Below, one piece after another: positions 47,796 to 59,034 of a stretch of DNA of 64,000 nt. The notes below the pieces were generated by a model. It did no database searches and had not been told where the DNA came from. It saw only the letters and a list, made by a program, of their open reading frames with translations. Positions within the stretch are counted from its first letter, which is position 1. Every line of letters begins with the position of its first letter. The DNA lies in contig CANTUQ010000043.1 of NCBI GenBank assembly GCA_947683425.1, positions 6,457,501 through 6,521,500 of the forward strand, written 5' to 3'. Made by a program: the position numbers and the translations under genes. Source of the stretch: Excoecaria cochinchinensis (taxonomy: Eukaryota > Streptophyta > Magnoliopsida > Malpighiales > Euphorbiaceae).

Positions 47796-49465
47796 TGATA
47801 AGTTTAAATTAAATAATGTTTTGATGTGAATTTAGAGATTATTTTTTAGTCTAAAAGCTGTTATTTGTGTTAATTTTTGATAAAATGTCATTTGATGTTA
47901 GTTGGTGCACTAAATGGAAATTTATGTTATTTTTGGCAAAATTAGGTAGGTTACACGGCGGTGAGGAAATCTCTCACCGCCGTGTGAGACGGGAGGCCAG
48001 AATCATGAGAAGGAAAATTAAGGAAGCTTACTGGAATGTTTACACGGCGGTGAGAAAAGTCTTCACCGCCGTGTGAATCGAATTTGAAGAAATCAGCATC
48101 AAATCTGGAACATTTACACGGCGGTGAAGAATCTCTCACCGCCGTGTAACTTCAAAAGTTCAGAATAAAAATTTACCCAGGGACATTTACACGGCGGTGA
48201 TGATATCTCTCACCGCCGTGTAACATTTAAAATCTGTTGTGTGAATCAAATCAGGGAAAAATCAGATTTGGAGGCCACCGAATAGACTTTTGACTTTTAT
48301 TCTTGGGGGGAAATCTAGAAAAGAGGAAAGGAAAAAAAAAAAAAAAAGAGGATCGAGAATTTTACATTTAGTTTTGGCTGAAAAATAAACTCTAGGATTT
48401 CAGATCTGGAAATTCTTAGAAGTAAGATTTCAATTCTGTAATTTAATTTCGAAGTGGGAATAGCTGATTCAGTTGAAGAACATCGTTTGGTTTGCTGTAA
48501 GATTTTCATTTTCAGATTCAAATGGGTAATATCAATTTCTCTTTATTTAATTCAGTCTTTAATTCAAGTATGAGTGAGTAATTCTATTTCTTGTTAAGGG
48601 ATGCCTTAATTCCCCAGTAATTCATGTGAATATTTTGTATGGATTGTATCATGCATATACTCAGTGTATTTTCTCTGATTTTATTTGTTGTTGCTGAATA
48701 GAGTACAAGTTAAGGGGAGATCTACCAAGATAAACTTTAATTGTAATCAGTTCATAAATACATATAAATATATTTCAGTTTTATCTTCTCTGAAATTATC
48801 TGTTGTTGCTGGTTTGAATGCAAGTTAAGGGGAGATCTACCAAGATAAACTTTGATTGAAATCAACCCATAAATACATACACATGCTCTGTTCTATTTTA
48901 ATCAACTTCATTGATTTGATGAATCCGAATTGGTAGTTAAAATCTGTGAGTGTTTATTTCAATAGGTTCAGAATGGTGGAAGATAAATGAGTTTAATATC
49001 TGAATCCGGAATGGTAAGATTATTTAACTTAGAACTTAAGATCTGTAATAATGCTAATTTAGGTGCTGAATCCGAATTGGTAAGTGCATATTTTAGAGAA
49101 GCTGGATCCGAAAGGCAAGCTATGGTATAGGCTAGATTATTCATTGATTGTATATGAAATTGTTGAATTAAGTATTCACATGATATTATTGGGGAGAATG
49201 GGTATTCCTTAGCAAGATCTCTTAGTTATTTTATCAACTCGCTGTATTATTAAATCGTTAATATTCTTAGACATTAATATCATTAGTTAGATTATTAATT
49301 CTTCTGCATTAAACAATCACCAAATCAAAATAATTGGGAATTCTTTAGCATATAATTAATTATCAACACTTGCATAACACATTCCCTTGGGTTCGATAAC
49401 TTGTGGTCTCAATTATATTCCACTATATTACTTGCCGATTCAGTACGCTTGCTGAGTACGCGTCA
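47796..49465 (+). repeat. Athila2 3' LTR
   Basis: 1670 bp, nearly identical to 36074-37737. Observed differences are mostly G/A or C/T (for example 'gttgttttt' versus 'gttattttt', 'gcacaac' versus 'gcataac') plus length change in a poly-A run. Confidence 0.95.
47950..48223. repeat. four GC hairpins in Athila2 3' LTR
   Basis: Same four hairpins as in the 5' LTR, all stems intact. Confidence 0.95.
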
Positions 49466-49470
49466 AAATA
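49466..49470. repeat. Athila2 target-site duplication, right
   Basis: AAATA, matching 36069-36073. Confidence 0.9.
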
Positions 49471-49740
49471 CATAATGGCCAAACACTCATACGCATGTAC
49501 ATTAGATAAGAGATGTTATGCTACCGATTTTTTTCACCGTGCACCATACGTGTCCGATGGGTTCCTTGTTAACCCTTGGATAAAGCCCACCTACGAAAGA
49601 GACTATGCTACCTCGTGTGTGGGAGAGATAAGGTTGGAAGGATCTATATGCTTACATGTGTTTGTCTATGCTGCATCAACACGACCATGCATTGCATTTC
49701 AATCATGCATCATCCTAATGAGATGTATTTTTTTAGCCAT
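49471..49740 (+). other. Tat2 leader, second part
   Basis: Resumes the leader. 'cttgtacattag..ag' and 'caccgtgcaccatacg'-type blocks match Tat4 58650-58800. It ends in an acceptor-like 'tttttttag' before the gag frame. Confidence 0.65.
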
Positions 49741-51190
49741 CGTAGATTCGCCCGGGTGGTTTAGGGGTCCCGACGGTCGGTTGAGAAGGATTCCACTCTT
49801 GGGGTTACCAGAGCTAGTATCATATCAGAGTTCGGATTCTCTTTCAGAGGGTAGTGAGACTTTCTCTTCAGAATCATTAGCTGAGACAAGTATGTCTAAT
49901 CCAGCTAGTGGGTCTGATGCAACTAGGGCAATGATTATCGAGGAAGTAGGAAGAAGAATGGAGGAGTTTGAGGCCAGAATGATGGCAATGATGGGCAACC
50001 TTGCCACTACCATAGCTGGGTAACAAGTTGCTGCTGCCCCTATTAGGGGACCAGATGAACAAGGGGCTATTAGAGAGGATCCCCCTACTATAGTTGACCC
50101 ACCTGCGGTTGAGCAAAGTGCACCAGCGCCTGTTGAGCGTAGAGAAGGCCCTAAGTCTGAGGTTGACCTCTCGGAAGATGAGCAAGAGGAACAGATGGTG
50201 GCAAAGGGAAAATTGCCTAAGCTGGAAGAGGTAATGTGGAGGAAGATGGAGGAGAAGTTTGAAGCTATGACAAGGATGATGACGATAGGAAGGGGAATGA
50301 ACCCGGAGGATTGTGAGTTGGATGGGGATGATCTGATCCCCCAAAACTTCAAGATGCCCGACATTCGAAAATTTGACGGCACCTCTGACCCTGCTGCACA
50401 CATCAAGCAGTACTCACTGGTCATGAAGGGGACGACTTTAACAAGGAAGCAGAAGATAGAGTACTTTTGTTTGAGTCCTATAGGGGCTGCCATTGACTGG
50501 TACCATGGGTTGGATCGGAGGTCCAAAGAAGATTGGGACTTGTTGACTGAAGAGTTCCTAAAGCAATACGATTGCAGTACCCGTATGGAGGTCACATTGA
50601 AGGATCTAGAGCTACTACAGCAGAAAGCTGGGGAGTCTTTCCATGAATACCTCACTCGGTAGAGGAACCGGGTTATGGAGATGAAGCGCAAACCCGATAC
50701 ACCTGATCAAATCCGATTATTCATTCGGAATGCTAGCCCATATCTGAGAGATGGACTGAAAATGAAGGGGCTGAAAGATTGGGAATCCTTAAAGGACATT
50801 GCTATAGAGGTAGAAGGAGAATATATGGCCAGAAGGGCAAGCAGTGAGGCTTATGCCAAGAAGGGCTACAACAATCAAGGTGAAACCAAGCCAGCTAGTT
50901 CCAGCAGTGGTAACAGAAGTGGGAAGACAACTGAGGTGTCGGCAACAGGAATGAATCAGAGGTACTTCTCGAATTTGGGTAGGCCTTTGTCATGGGTATT
51001 GAAGAGGTTGATGAAGGAGGGGAAGCTACAACCCCTGCCACCAAGGCCAGCTAGGACCTAAGGGGAAGCGGGGCATAAAGAGAACAAATACTGTTCCTTT
51101 CACCAACATATTGGGCATGCTTCAGGCTGAGGCATCAGATTCAGGATCTGATCGATAGTAAGCAGATCACCGATCATGAAAAGAGGGAGA
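49741..51190 (+). pseudogene. gag: Tat2 gag, broken
   Basis: Frame with the N-terminal region (WFRGPDGRLRRIPLLGLPEL, EEVGRRMEEFEARMMAMMGN), then capsid (FKMPDIRKFDGTSDPAAHIK, IEYFCLSPIGAAIDWYHGL, FLKQYDCSTRMEVTLKDLEL, QIRLFIRNASPYLRDGLK), then the C-terminal module FSNLGRPLSWVLKRLMKEGK and a decayed knuckle (CSFHQHIGH). Stops: TAA at 50021 (IAG*QVA, fits CAA to TAA), TAG at 50660 (LTR*RNRV, family Trp), TAA at 51059 (ART*GEAGHK, fits CAA to TAA) and a disruption near 51125. Tat4 lacks this capsid region, so this is the only nearly complete capsid of the family in the window. Confidence 0.8.
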
Positions 51191-51216
51191 GCAAGAAGAA
51201 GTCTAATTTCAATGCT

Positions 51217-52850
51217 ATGCCACCACCTATCTTTATGATTGGGTCGAGCCTACCCGAATGGTATGTATTAGAGGATTTGTATGGCAATGATTATGTCACT
51301 ATCACTCAGCCTGAGGCAAGTGAAGAAGGGATTCCCGTGGCGGTGATAGACTGTTGGTCCACCAGTGAGAGTGGAAATGAAGATGAAAAGGAGAAAGATG
51401 GAGAGTTCACGGATCCATGGGATTCGGAGGAGGAGGAAAAAGTTGGGGCTGTAACAAGAAGTGGGAGAGTGGTCCCTGAAGTTGAGAAACAACAGGACTC
51501 AGTTCAAGCACCTGCGGAGAAGGAGCTGGAAGAAAATTCCATAATAAAGCAGCTGAAAAAGACAACGGCTCAGATATCTATTTGGGACCTTCTAAGGCAG
51601 TCCCCTTCTCATAGACAGAAGTTAGTTGAGGCATTGAGTGAGTCCACCGTAGCCACCATAATTTCTCCATCCGAGCTGCTAGATCTCGTCAAGGGGGGAT
51701 TAGGGGAAAGACTGATGTTTTCTAATGCAGATTTGCCAGCTAAAGGCCGCAATCACAACCGACCACTATACATCAAGGCTCAAATTAACGGCAAGCATAC
51801 GCTAGTGTTATGGTTGATAATGGGTCATCCATAAATGTCTGCCCTTTGGTGGCACTTCAGGCTTTTGGGTTGGACGAGAGTATGTTGAGTAAGTCTGATC
51901 TGACCATGACAGCCTACAATAATTCTCGGAGATAGGCATCGGGAACATTCAGAACTCTAGTTAGGACTGGGCCCATTGAGACGGAGGCAGAATTTGTGGT
52001 CTTGCCTATCCCATCAAATTTCTCAGCCCTACTGGGAAGACCGTGGTTCCATAAATTGGGAGGAGTGCCATCCACCCTACATCAAATGATAAAGATACCT
52101 CATGAAGGGGAGGTGGTGACCATTAAAGTAGCGAGAGAGAACCAAGTGTCTACCTTGGGGATCTCTAATCAGCCATTTAGTGGCTTTCATGTATCAGTGA
52201 TTGGTGAGGAGCAAGGCTTGGCAGGTAGCCCTCAGGTGATGAACATGATGAAGAGGATGCACTTCCTCCCAGGGGCCGGATTGGGTAAAAATTCGTAGGG
52301 GCTGCAAGATGCCATCACAACACAAGGCCAGAAAGATCGGAAGCGTCTGGACTACAAAGGAGAGCATGGCAGGAAGAAAGTGTCAGAGAAGATCCCCCAC
52401 ATTTCAGAGAGTTTTTTTCCCGCATCTTCGGTTTGTGCTTATACTAGAGATGAAGAGCCTCAGTGGATAAATGGAAAGATCATTTCGAGGTTTGAAATTT
52501 TCAATGATGTCTTTGACTGGGATGTTGGAGTTACCAAGTCCGCAGAGAACTTCTGGGATGAGGAGATCATGACTCAGTGCAATATTTGGGACAACGATGG
52601 GCCTGAGGAGATTGTCACTGATAAGCTGTTAGCTACCAGGTTGAAGGGAAAAGAAAAGATGGTAGAGTCAGATCTGAAGTTTGAAGATTTGAAGATTTCA
52701 CCGGAGGTAGTTGAAAAGCCTCCACCAAGCCAAGAAGTTAAAGCCCAGTCGGCTGCAACATCATCATGGACAGAAGATGAAGGCAGTAGTTGTTTAGATA
52801 GTCTTTTTATGCCAGAACTTTTTGATGGCAATGTTAATGTTTCTGATTAC
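51217..52850 (+). pseudogene. Tat2 protease region, broken
   Basis: Homologous to Tat4 59450-61047. Opens FMIGSSLPEWYVLEDLYGND and continues through AQISIWDLLRQSPSHRQKLV. A frameshift near 51804 precedes the protease site (VDNGSSINVCPL). TAG at about 51933 (SRR*ASGTF) and 52296 (KNS*GLQ) both replace Gln of Tat4. The G-patch-like PGAGLG segment follows, then KIPHISESFFPASSVCAYTR and a conserved tail to SLFMPELFDG. The frame ends where the 3' LTR remnant begins. Confidence 0.8.
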
Positions 52851-53257
52851 ATCTACCTTCATTTCTTCAAGATAAATTTTGAGGGTAAAGATTCTTGGCT
52901 CAATTTCTTAATTTAATTTTAATTTCATTCTTTTGTTTTTATTTAATTAGTTAACATGTAAATTCTTCTAGTTCTATCATTTTCTTCTTATTTTCTTATT
53001 CTTTTGTTTTTATTTAATTAATTATCTTGTAAATTCTTTTAGAGCATATTTTTACTTCTTATTTCTTTCTTCTCATTTAATTGTTCATGTTCATATTATT
53101 GTCATCACTTTTTGTTCATATATAGTATTAGTATTATCATTTAACATGTTTTAGCATAATTGGCTTATCTTATTTTCATTTTATTCCTCCATATTTAATT
53201 GGTTTGTTCATCTTCTTTGTGTTATTATTATTTTTATTATTATTGTTATTATTATTA

Positions 53258-53332
<75 letters not shown>

Positions 53333-54011
53333 TTGATTGTTCATATTCTTTGTTATTATTGTGTTATTATTATTATTGTAGTTATTAGCTTCATTAGTAT
53401 TATTATTATTATTATCCTTATTCTTGTTTAATTTTATTATTACTATTATTATTTAAGTTTTATGCATGCTGATTTTTATTATTACTTTTGCTTTTTATGC
53501 ATGATTGGATGTTATTGTTGCTATTTTGTATTTTTATGCATTTAAATTGAATGAGAAAAGGCATGAAACGCTAAATTCAAAACTTGATTATAAACTTAGC
53601 CAAGGTATGAATGAATGGGGAGTCCCAAACCATCTCTGGTCTTTGGGCTCAACGAGGCGAGAGGGCCATTTCGATGTTTCATTGGAATGGGATCTCCAAG
53701 ATACCTCTTGTGTCCCACCAAAAGACTCAATTTACAATCCTAGGCTCCTTAGGGTTAGAGGGTCATTCCAATGTTCTATTGGGGTTAATGCCTCCAAGAC
53801 CCCTTTGGTTTACCCAAAATGAATAATATGCATCGTCTTAGGCTCACTGAGGCGAAACGAACTTTCCCAATGTTTTATTGGTTGGCGACTCCATGAAATC
53901 TCCTTCTTGCCCAAAATAGATGCACTTGTAAATACCTTACAAGTTCTCATGAACCTCTCTCGATCGTCCTAAAAGCGGGCCTTCGGGGGCCACGGGGTTC
54001 GGCGCGCGTCA
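52850..54011 (+). repeat. Tat2 3' LTR, twice deleted
   Basis: Begins at the position equivalent to about 33645 of the 5' LTR, so the first ~800 bp are lost with pol. A second deletion of about 720 bp lies near 53540 (equivalent to 34365-35085). It ends ..GGCGCGCGTCA. Confidence 0.85.
53222..53330. repeat. (ATT)n microsatellite in Tat2 3' LTR
   Basis: Shorter allele of the tract at 34019-34162. Confidence 0.9.
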
Positions 54012-55030
54012 CTGACGCCAATGCAAAATTGCAAGAACTATCGCAATCACTTCTTTCTCATATGCCAACTTCATCAAATTTTGAACAGACAAGGCTTTAC
54101 TAAAATAGGCAATAGGTCGCCAGTCTTGCATGAGGACTGCCCCTATACCACAACCCAATGCGTCACATTCTTTCTCAAATGGCTTCGTAAAATCGAGTAA
54201 GACCAATAAAGGCGTTGTAGTTAACTTTTGTTTGAGGAAGTCAAAGGCCTCCTGTGTTGCATTATTCCATTGGAAAGCACCTTTCTTGGTTAACTAAGTT
54301 AGTGGCTTTGCAATCTTAGCATAACCCCCAATAAACTTCCGGTAGTAACCGGTAAGGCCCAAAAATCCTCTCACTCCCTTCACAGAAGTCAGTGTTGGCC
54401 AACCCCGAACATCTTGTGTCTTACTAGCATCCACCCGTACTCTAGCCCCATCAATAACATGGCCTAAGTATTCAACAGATGACTGGCCAACATGGCATTT
54501 CTTTTGATTAACTACATATTGGTTCACTGCTAAAATATGAAGGACAGCTTTCACATGTTTCAAATGGTCCTCCCATGTCCTGCTGTAAACCAGAATATCA
54601 TCGAAAAACACCAAGACACAGTGGCAAAGCAAAGGCCGGAATATATCATTCATGCCTGACTGAAAAGTGGATGGTGCGTTAGTCAATCCGAAGGGCATTA
54701 CCAAAAATTCGTAATGACCATCATGAGTTTGGAAAGCAGCCTTTTCCACATCTCCCTCTCATACCCTGATCTGATGATACCCAGACTTGAGGTCCAACAT
54801 AGTGAAAAATTTAGCTCCGTTCAACTCATCAACGAGTTCCTTAATCACCGGTATTGGTTATTTATTCGGAACCATCACCTTATTTAAGGCCCTGTAGTCC
54901 ACACACATGCGCCGGGAATCATCCTTCTTTTTTACTAAAATCGCTGGGCTGGAAAATGGACTTTGGCTAGATCTGATGATACCCTGAATTAACATCTCCT
55001 GCACCTGTCACTGAATTTTCGTCTTATGGT
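54012..55030 (-). pseudogene. pol: chromovirus RT and RNase H start
   Basis: Minus-strand RT: CVDYRALNK, LDLKSGYHQIRV then a TGA, KAAFQTHDGHYEFLVMPFGL, TNAPSTFQSGMNDIFRPLL, catalytic VLVFFDDILVYS, HVGQSSVEYLGHVI, and GFLGLTGYYRKFIGGYAKIA. RNase H begins FEKECDALGCGIGAVLMQ (typically CDAS) and PIAYFSKAL, and stops at AILHWRQ at the Tat2 boundary. Stops also lie at about 54294 and 54860. Confidence 0.85.
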
Positions 55031-56174
55031 GGTGTGGGTATCGGTAAGGTCAGACACACACCGGTCCCTGGCCTTGCTGGAGGACAATTATGTTCCACTA
55101 CATGTTGAGGCGGTAAGCCTTCTGGTTCATGGAAAACTGATTTGTATCTATCAAATAACTGAAATAGTTGACTCTGTTTATTCACTTCCAAGTGAGTCAT
55201 AGATTCCTGCGGCAAAGACACTTTCCCCTCTCCATCTCCGACCAGGTGGTGCAAATGGCCCTTGACCCAACCTTAGAGTGGGTGAATAACCCCCTGCGCC
55301 TTGGTGACTCCCCTAAATTCTACCCATTTACCGCAGTCCTGGAATTTTAGCCTTCCCACAGCCCAATTTGCTGTAATATCTCCCAAGGTACTCAACCAAG
55401 AGACACCCAAGATGACATCCAACTCTCCCAAATCTGTTACTAAAGCCTCCACATTACCACAATAGCCATCTATTTGGATTTTTAACCCTGAACACTGTTT
55501 GTCAACCCCAACCAAATGCCCATCCCCAAGTCAAATCCCAAGTGGTTTGATGGTACATACCTGTATACCCAACATCGAGGCCAGCTGGCTGGAGATGAAA
55601 TTTTGAGTAGCGCCACTATCCACTAACATCAGTGTTGGAATCACGTTGATAGTGCCCAGCAATTTGATGGTATTCCGCCAGGTTCCCTTAAGCATACTTG
55701 CCTCAACTTGACCACTGATGCCCTGTAAGTCCAAAATTTTGCACTCCCCCTCTGCCCGCAGTTCCTCAGTCTCGATCTCTGCCTCGAAAAATTTATCTTC
55801 CTCCTCGGCATCATCCCCTTCACCCAGTAGCATAATCTTCAACTGCGCTTGTGGGCATTTGTGTTGAGGGGAATAGGTCTGGCCACATTGAAAATAGAGG
55901 CCCTTCCTTCTTCTCTCCTCCCACTCTGTTTTAGTCAATTGTCGCATGCTAGTTCTTCGTTGTCCCCATCGCAGTGGTTCAGGTGAAGGAGGAGAGGGAA
56001 GAAACCGTTGCTGGGCTGTGATGTTTGAATTAAATCTGTGCTGGGTTGGGCTCGGTAGGGAAGTATGTAAGCACCGTGTCCCGGAGTGGTCCGGATCAGA
56101 GGTTACCCTATGATGAAATCGATGCTCGAGCCTGTACGAGAGGCTGGATTTGGAGGTTTTAGTCCCGCGTTCCA
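55031..56174 (-). pseudogene. gag: chromovirus gag end and protease
   Basis: Minus-strand frame 55531-56175 carries the Gag tail: TEWEERRRKGLYFQCGQTYS leading to PQHKCP, a knuckle whose first Cys is Tyr. An acidic linker and the protease site TLMLVDSGATQNFISSQLAS follow. Farther on are DLGELDVILGVSWLSTLGDI and the linker to RT (ELFQLFDRYKSVFHEPEGLP). The N-terminus is cut by the Tat4 LTR. Stops at about 55531 and 55270 disable it. Confidence 0.8.
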
Positions 56175-56299
56175 TGAGAAATGAGGTTTTTTCTACAATT
56201 CCTGGGCAGAGGGGGAGAAAACGGAAGTTTTTCGAGTCAGAAGGGTTTTTTGTCCTCCACAGACGGCCAGCCCGTCTGTGGAGGCAGCCCGTCGCTCCG

Positions 56300-57120
56300 A
56301 GTCACCGACGGGTCAGGGTTTTTTCCGACGCCCGTCGAAAAGTCACCGCCCCTGTCAGGAGCCGCCTGGTTTCCCGGAGCACGCAACCGTTCCGACGCCC
56401 ATCGGTGGATGTGGCAGGGCCGTCGAAAGTGTCCTTGTGTCAGTAGGATTCTTCCGACGCCCGCCCCCATACACCGACGCCCGTCGGTCGTTTCTGGCTA
56501 TATAAGGTCCGGATTTTCATTTGAAAAGGGTTGGAAAATTTTTCAGAAGAGGAAACTTTGCCAAAATTCAAGCACGTTTTCTCTCTCTTCCAAAAACACT
56601 TTTTTCTAAAGAACTTTATTGAATCAAGGATCAAATCAATCAAAGGAACTAAAAGCCAATTAGTTTTCTTTAGATTTTGACTCCAAAATCGATTTTCTGA
56701 AGGATTGAAGGTGAAATATCTCATTTTCTCCCTCTAATCTTTCATTTTTGTTTCTCATGGAACGCGCGGGGATCTAACCGACACTAAGATCTTACCTGAA
56801 GTGATTATCTGAGGGTAAATATTCCGGATTTTCTCTCCATTTTCATCTCATATTTAATTCATATATTTATTTAGTTATTCATTCTGTGAAATTTTTGAAT
56901 ACCTGTCATTACTTTCCTTCATTTTGACTCCCTCATCTCCTTCTTGGATAAAACTTGCTTTTTGACCTCGAAAGGTCTTTTTTTTTTCCTTTCTGTTTTC
57001 CGGAGACAGAGGTGACCGACGGGTCATCTTCATGACCGACGCCCGTCGGTCACCCACCTACAAACGCCCTTTTTGAGTGACAAACGGGCATATCGAATTA
57101 CCAAACCGACGCCCGTCGGT
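56300..57120. repeat. GC palindrome cluster in Tat4 LTR
   Basis: ACCGACGCCCGTCGGT palindromes at 56473-56488, 57035-57050 and 57105-57120. Shorter or mutated versions lie at 56326-56337, 56394 and 56455. Confidence 0.9.
56498..56506 (+). promoter_or_regulatory. Tat4 LTR TATA box
   Basis: CTATATAAG just after the GC palindromes, about 325 bp into the LTR; a plausible U3 promoter placing R near 56530. Confidence 0.6.
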
Positions 57121-58102
57121 CAACCAGGAAAGGCTGTCGGTGGATTCTGTCTCCATTTTTTAATCATTTTTCATCTCTATCCAGTCTCTTTAATTTCTTA
57201 TGTGTTAATTTTATGTATATTAACATCTCTTAACTTTCTGTGAGTGTATATTGGATCTCTTGGATAATCCCGAGCTTGAGCGGCCGCCTACCATGCGTGG
57301 GGGATTTCGTCCGGTTTAGTTTTCTTAAACCTCTTGATTTATTTCTCTCGCCTATTCATTCATTGATTATTTTATGTATATGAATAAGCTCTTTTATCCC
57401 GTTGAATGTAAAAATAGACCAACGATTTGTACTCAAATAAAAGTGAGTTTTGTATAAAATGCAAAAGGGTCCAATGCACTGTTTTTATCCAATAAAGATC
57501 ATCACAAATTAAATATCCCATTTTTGATGATGATGCATGCGAGGACCAAAGTCCTCAAGAATAAGCAATACCCCGATTTATGTATGCCTCGCACATTTAC
57601 AAAAGGGAGTTGTATTCCGCTCCTTGTATTATTGTAATTCGTTGCTTTATTATCTATCTGATCATTTATTGCTTTCAAGATGTGAATAAATGCGCCTTTT
57701 TAATCAAACTGCATAGCGTGGAGAGAGAGCGAACTAATGACTTTAAAATTTGATCATAAACTAATTGAGGTAGAAATAGATGAGAAATCCCGGACCCAGC
57801 TCTGGTCTTTGGGCTCGAGAGGTTAGAGGTTATCCTCCAAAATACTTCTTGGGTCACGAGGCTTTAGCGCTAATCCTAGGCCTCATGGCTCAATATGGAT
57901 AAAATGCGCAAGTCTTAGGCTCTCCGAGGCGAGATAAACTTTCCCAATGTTCTATTGGGTGGCGACTCCATGATACCTCCTTGTTGCCCAACATAGACGC
58001 ACTTGCGATTTATCGCAAGCTGCCAACGGACCTGCAAATGCCCCGGTCGCCCACGTGCGGGCGGTCGAACGGGCGGCGCTCGGGATTCGGCGCGCGTCAC
58101 AT

Positions 58103-58120
58103 TGGCGACTCCGCTGGGGA
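58103..58120 (+). promoter_or_regulatory. Tat4 primer binding site (tRNA-Arg)
   Basis: TGGCGACTCCGCTGGGGA, exact complement of a plant tRNA-Arg 3' end (..TCCCCAGCGGAGTCGCCA), one base after the LTR. Confidence 0.9.
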
Positions 58121-59034
58121 CGTTTATGGTTCGAGATTTCGATTTGAAAATACTTCTTTTAACATTTATGATTAAAATTTAATTCATAAATTCGCTTTCT
58201 CTCAAATTTGCATTTGCATATCATTAGAGCCTTAGAATACGCTAGTTTGGTCCCTCTTTTAGCCCCGGTGCGTTCCTGAAGCACCTCCTCATTTTCACTC
58301 AATTTGGGGAAGTGTTAAGGATAATCACCAGCCCAAGCCACGTACCTCAATGGTATATCAAAATGGTGACCCGATCGGTCGCTACGCTCGTGATGAGCTA
58401 GACCCGTCGGCAGGGATCATGCTTGGGTAGCCTCAAAGAAACATCTCCCTTGTCCAAAGCTCATGTAATGGTTGTAGTCACTTTCCACAGGTTAAATGAA
58501 CCGTAATCTCATGCTTGCTGTATGGATCCTCATGTATTGGATGAGTCCAAATATCTCGCTTGGTAACCTAGCCAAAGGCTATCATGCCCCGGTAGGGCCA
58601 TGTCGAAATTTATGGAGCGTCCGAATACGTGACGATCATTATCCATCCGCTTGTACATTAGCATAGGAGTGTTATGCTGCCGGTTTTTCACCGCGCACCA
58701 TACGCGTCCATTGGGTCCCTCGTTGACCCTTGGGCTAATCCCGCCTAGGAAAGAGACTGCACGACCACGTGTGTGGGAGAAATAAGGGTGGAAGGACCTA
58801 CTTGCTTGCTTGTGCTCTGTAAATGTTGCACATCACGATCATGCATTATACTTACATTTCATGCATCATTCTAACTTTTGTCCCTGCAGCCATCATAGAT
58901 CTGCCCAGGTGGACTAGATCACCAACCGGGCGACTGATTCGAGTTCTTACTCCTGAGCTGTCAGATAGAGAGGGTCTACCAGAGATTTTATCATAAATCA
59001 GTGGTACAGTATCTCAGATGGCAAACTCACCTAG
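58121..59034 (+). other. Tat4 leader and gag N-terminal remnant
   Basis: Leader to about 58890. After an acceptor-like 'ttttgtccctgcag', the DNA matches the start of Tat2 gag (compare 49741) up to about 59034, with stops. Nothing else is recognised. Confidence 0.6.

Larger units (their letters stand above)
36074..49465 (+). mobile_element. Athila2: full-length, recently inserted Athila element
   Basis: 13,392 bp. LTRs at 36074-37737 and 47796-49465 differ at fewer than ten substitutions plus small indels by eye. The 5-bp duplication AAATA lies at 36069-36073 and 49466-49470. The tRNA-Asp primer site, gag-pro, RT-RH-INT, a 1.5-kb spacer with hairpins, a late ORF and repeated purine-tract motifs are all present. 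Four in-frame nonsense codons in gag-pol and one frameshift in the late ORF make it non-autonomous now. It sits in the leader of Tat2. Confidence 0.95.
56175..58101 (+). repeat. Tat4 5' LTR
   Basis: Starts TGAGAAATGAGG where chromovirus gag breaks off, ends ..TTCGGCGCGCGTCACA before the primer site; 1927 bp. It contains a TATA box, palindromic GACG repeats at 56300-57120 and the family end region. ORFs inside are fortuitous. Confidence 0.8.
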
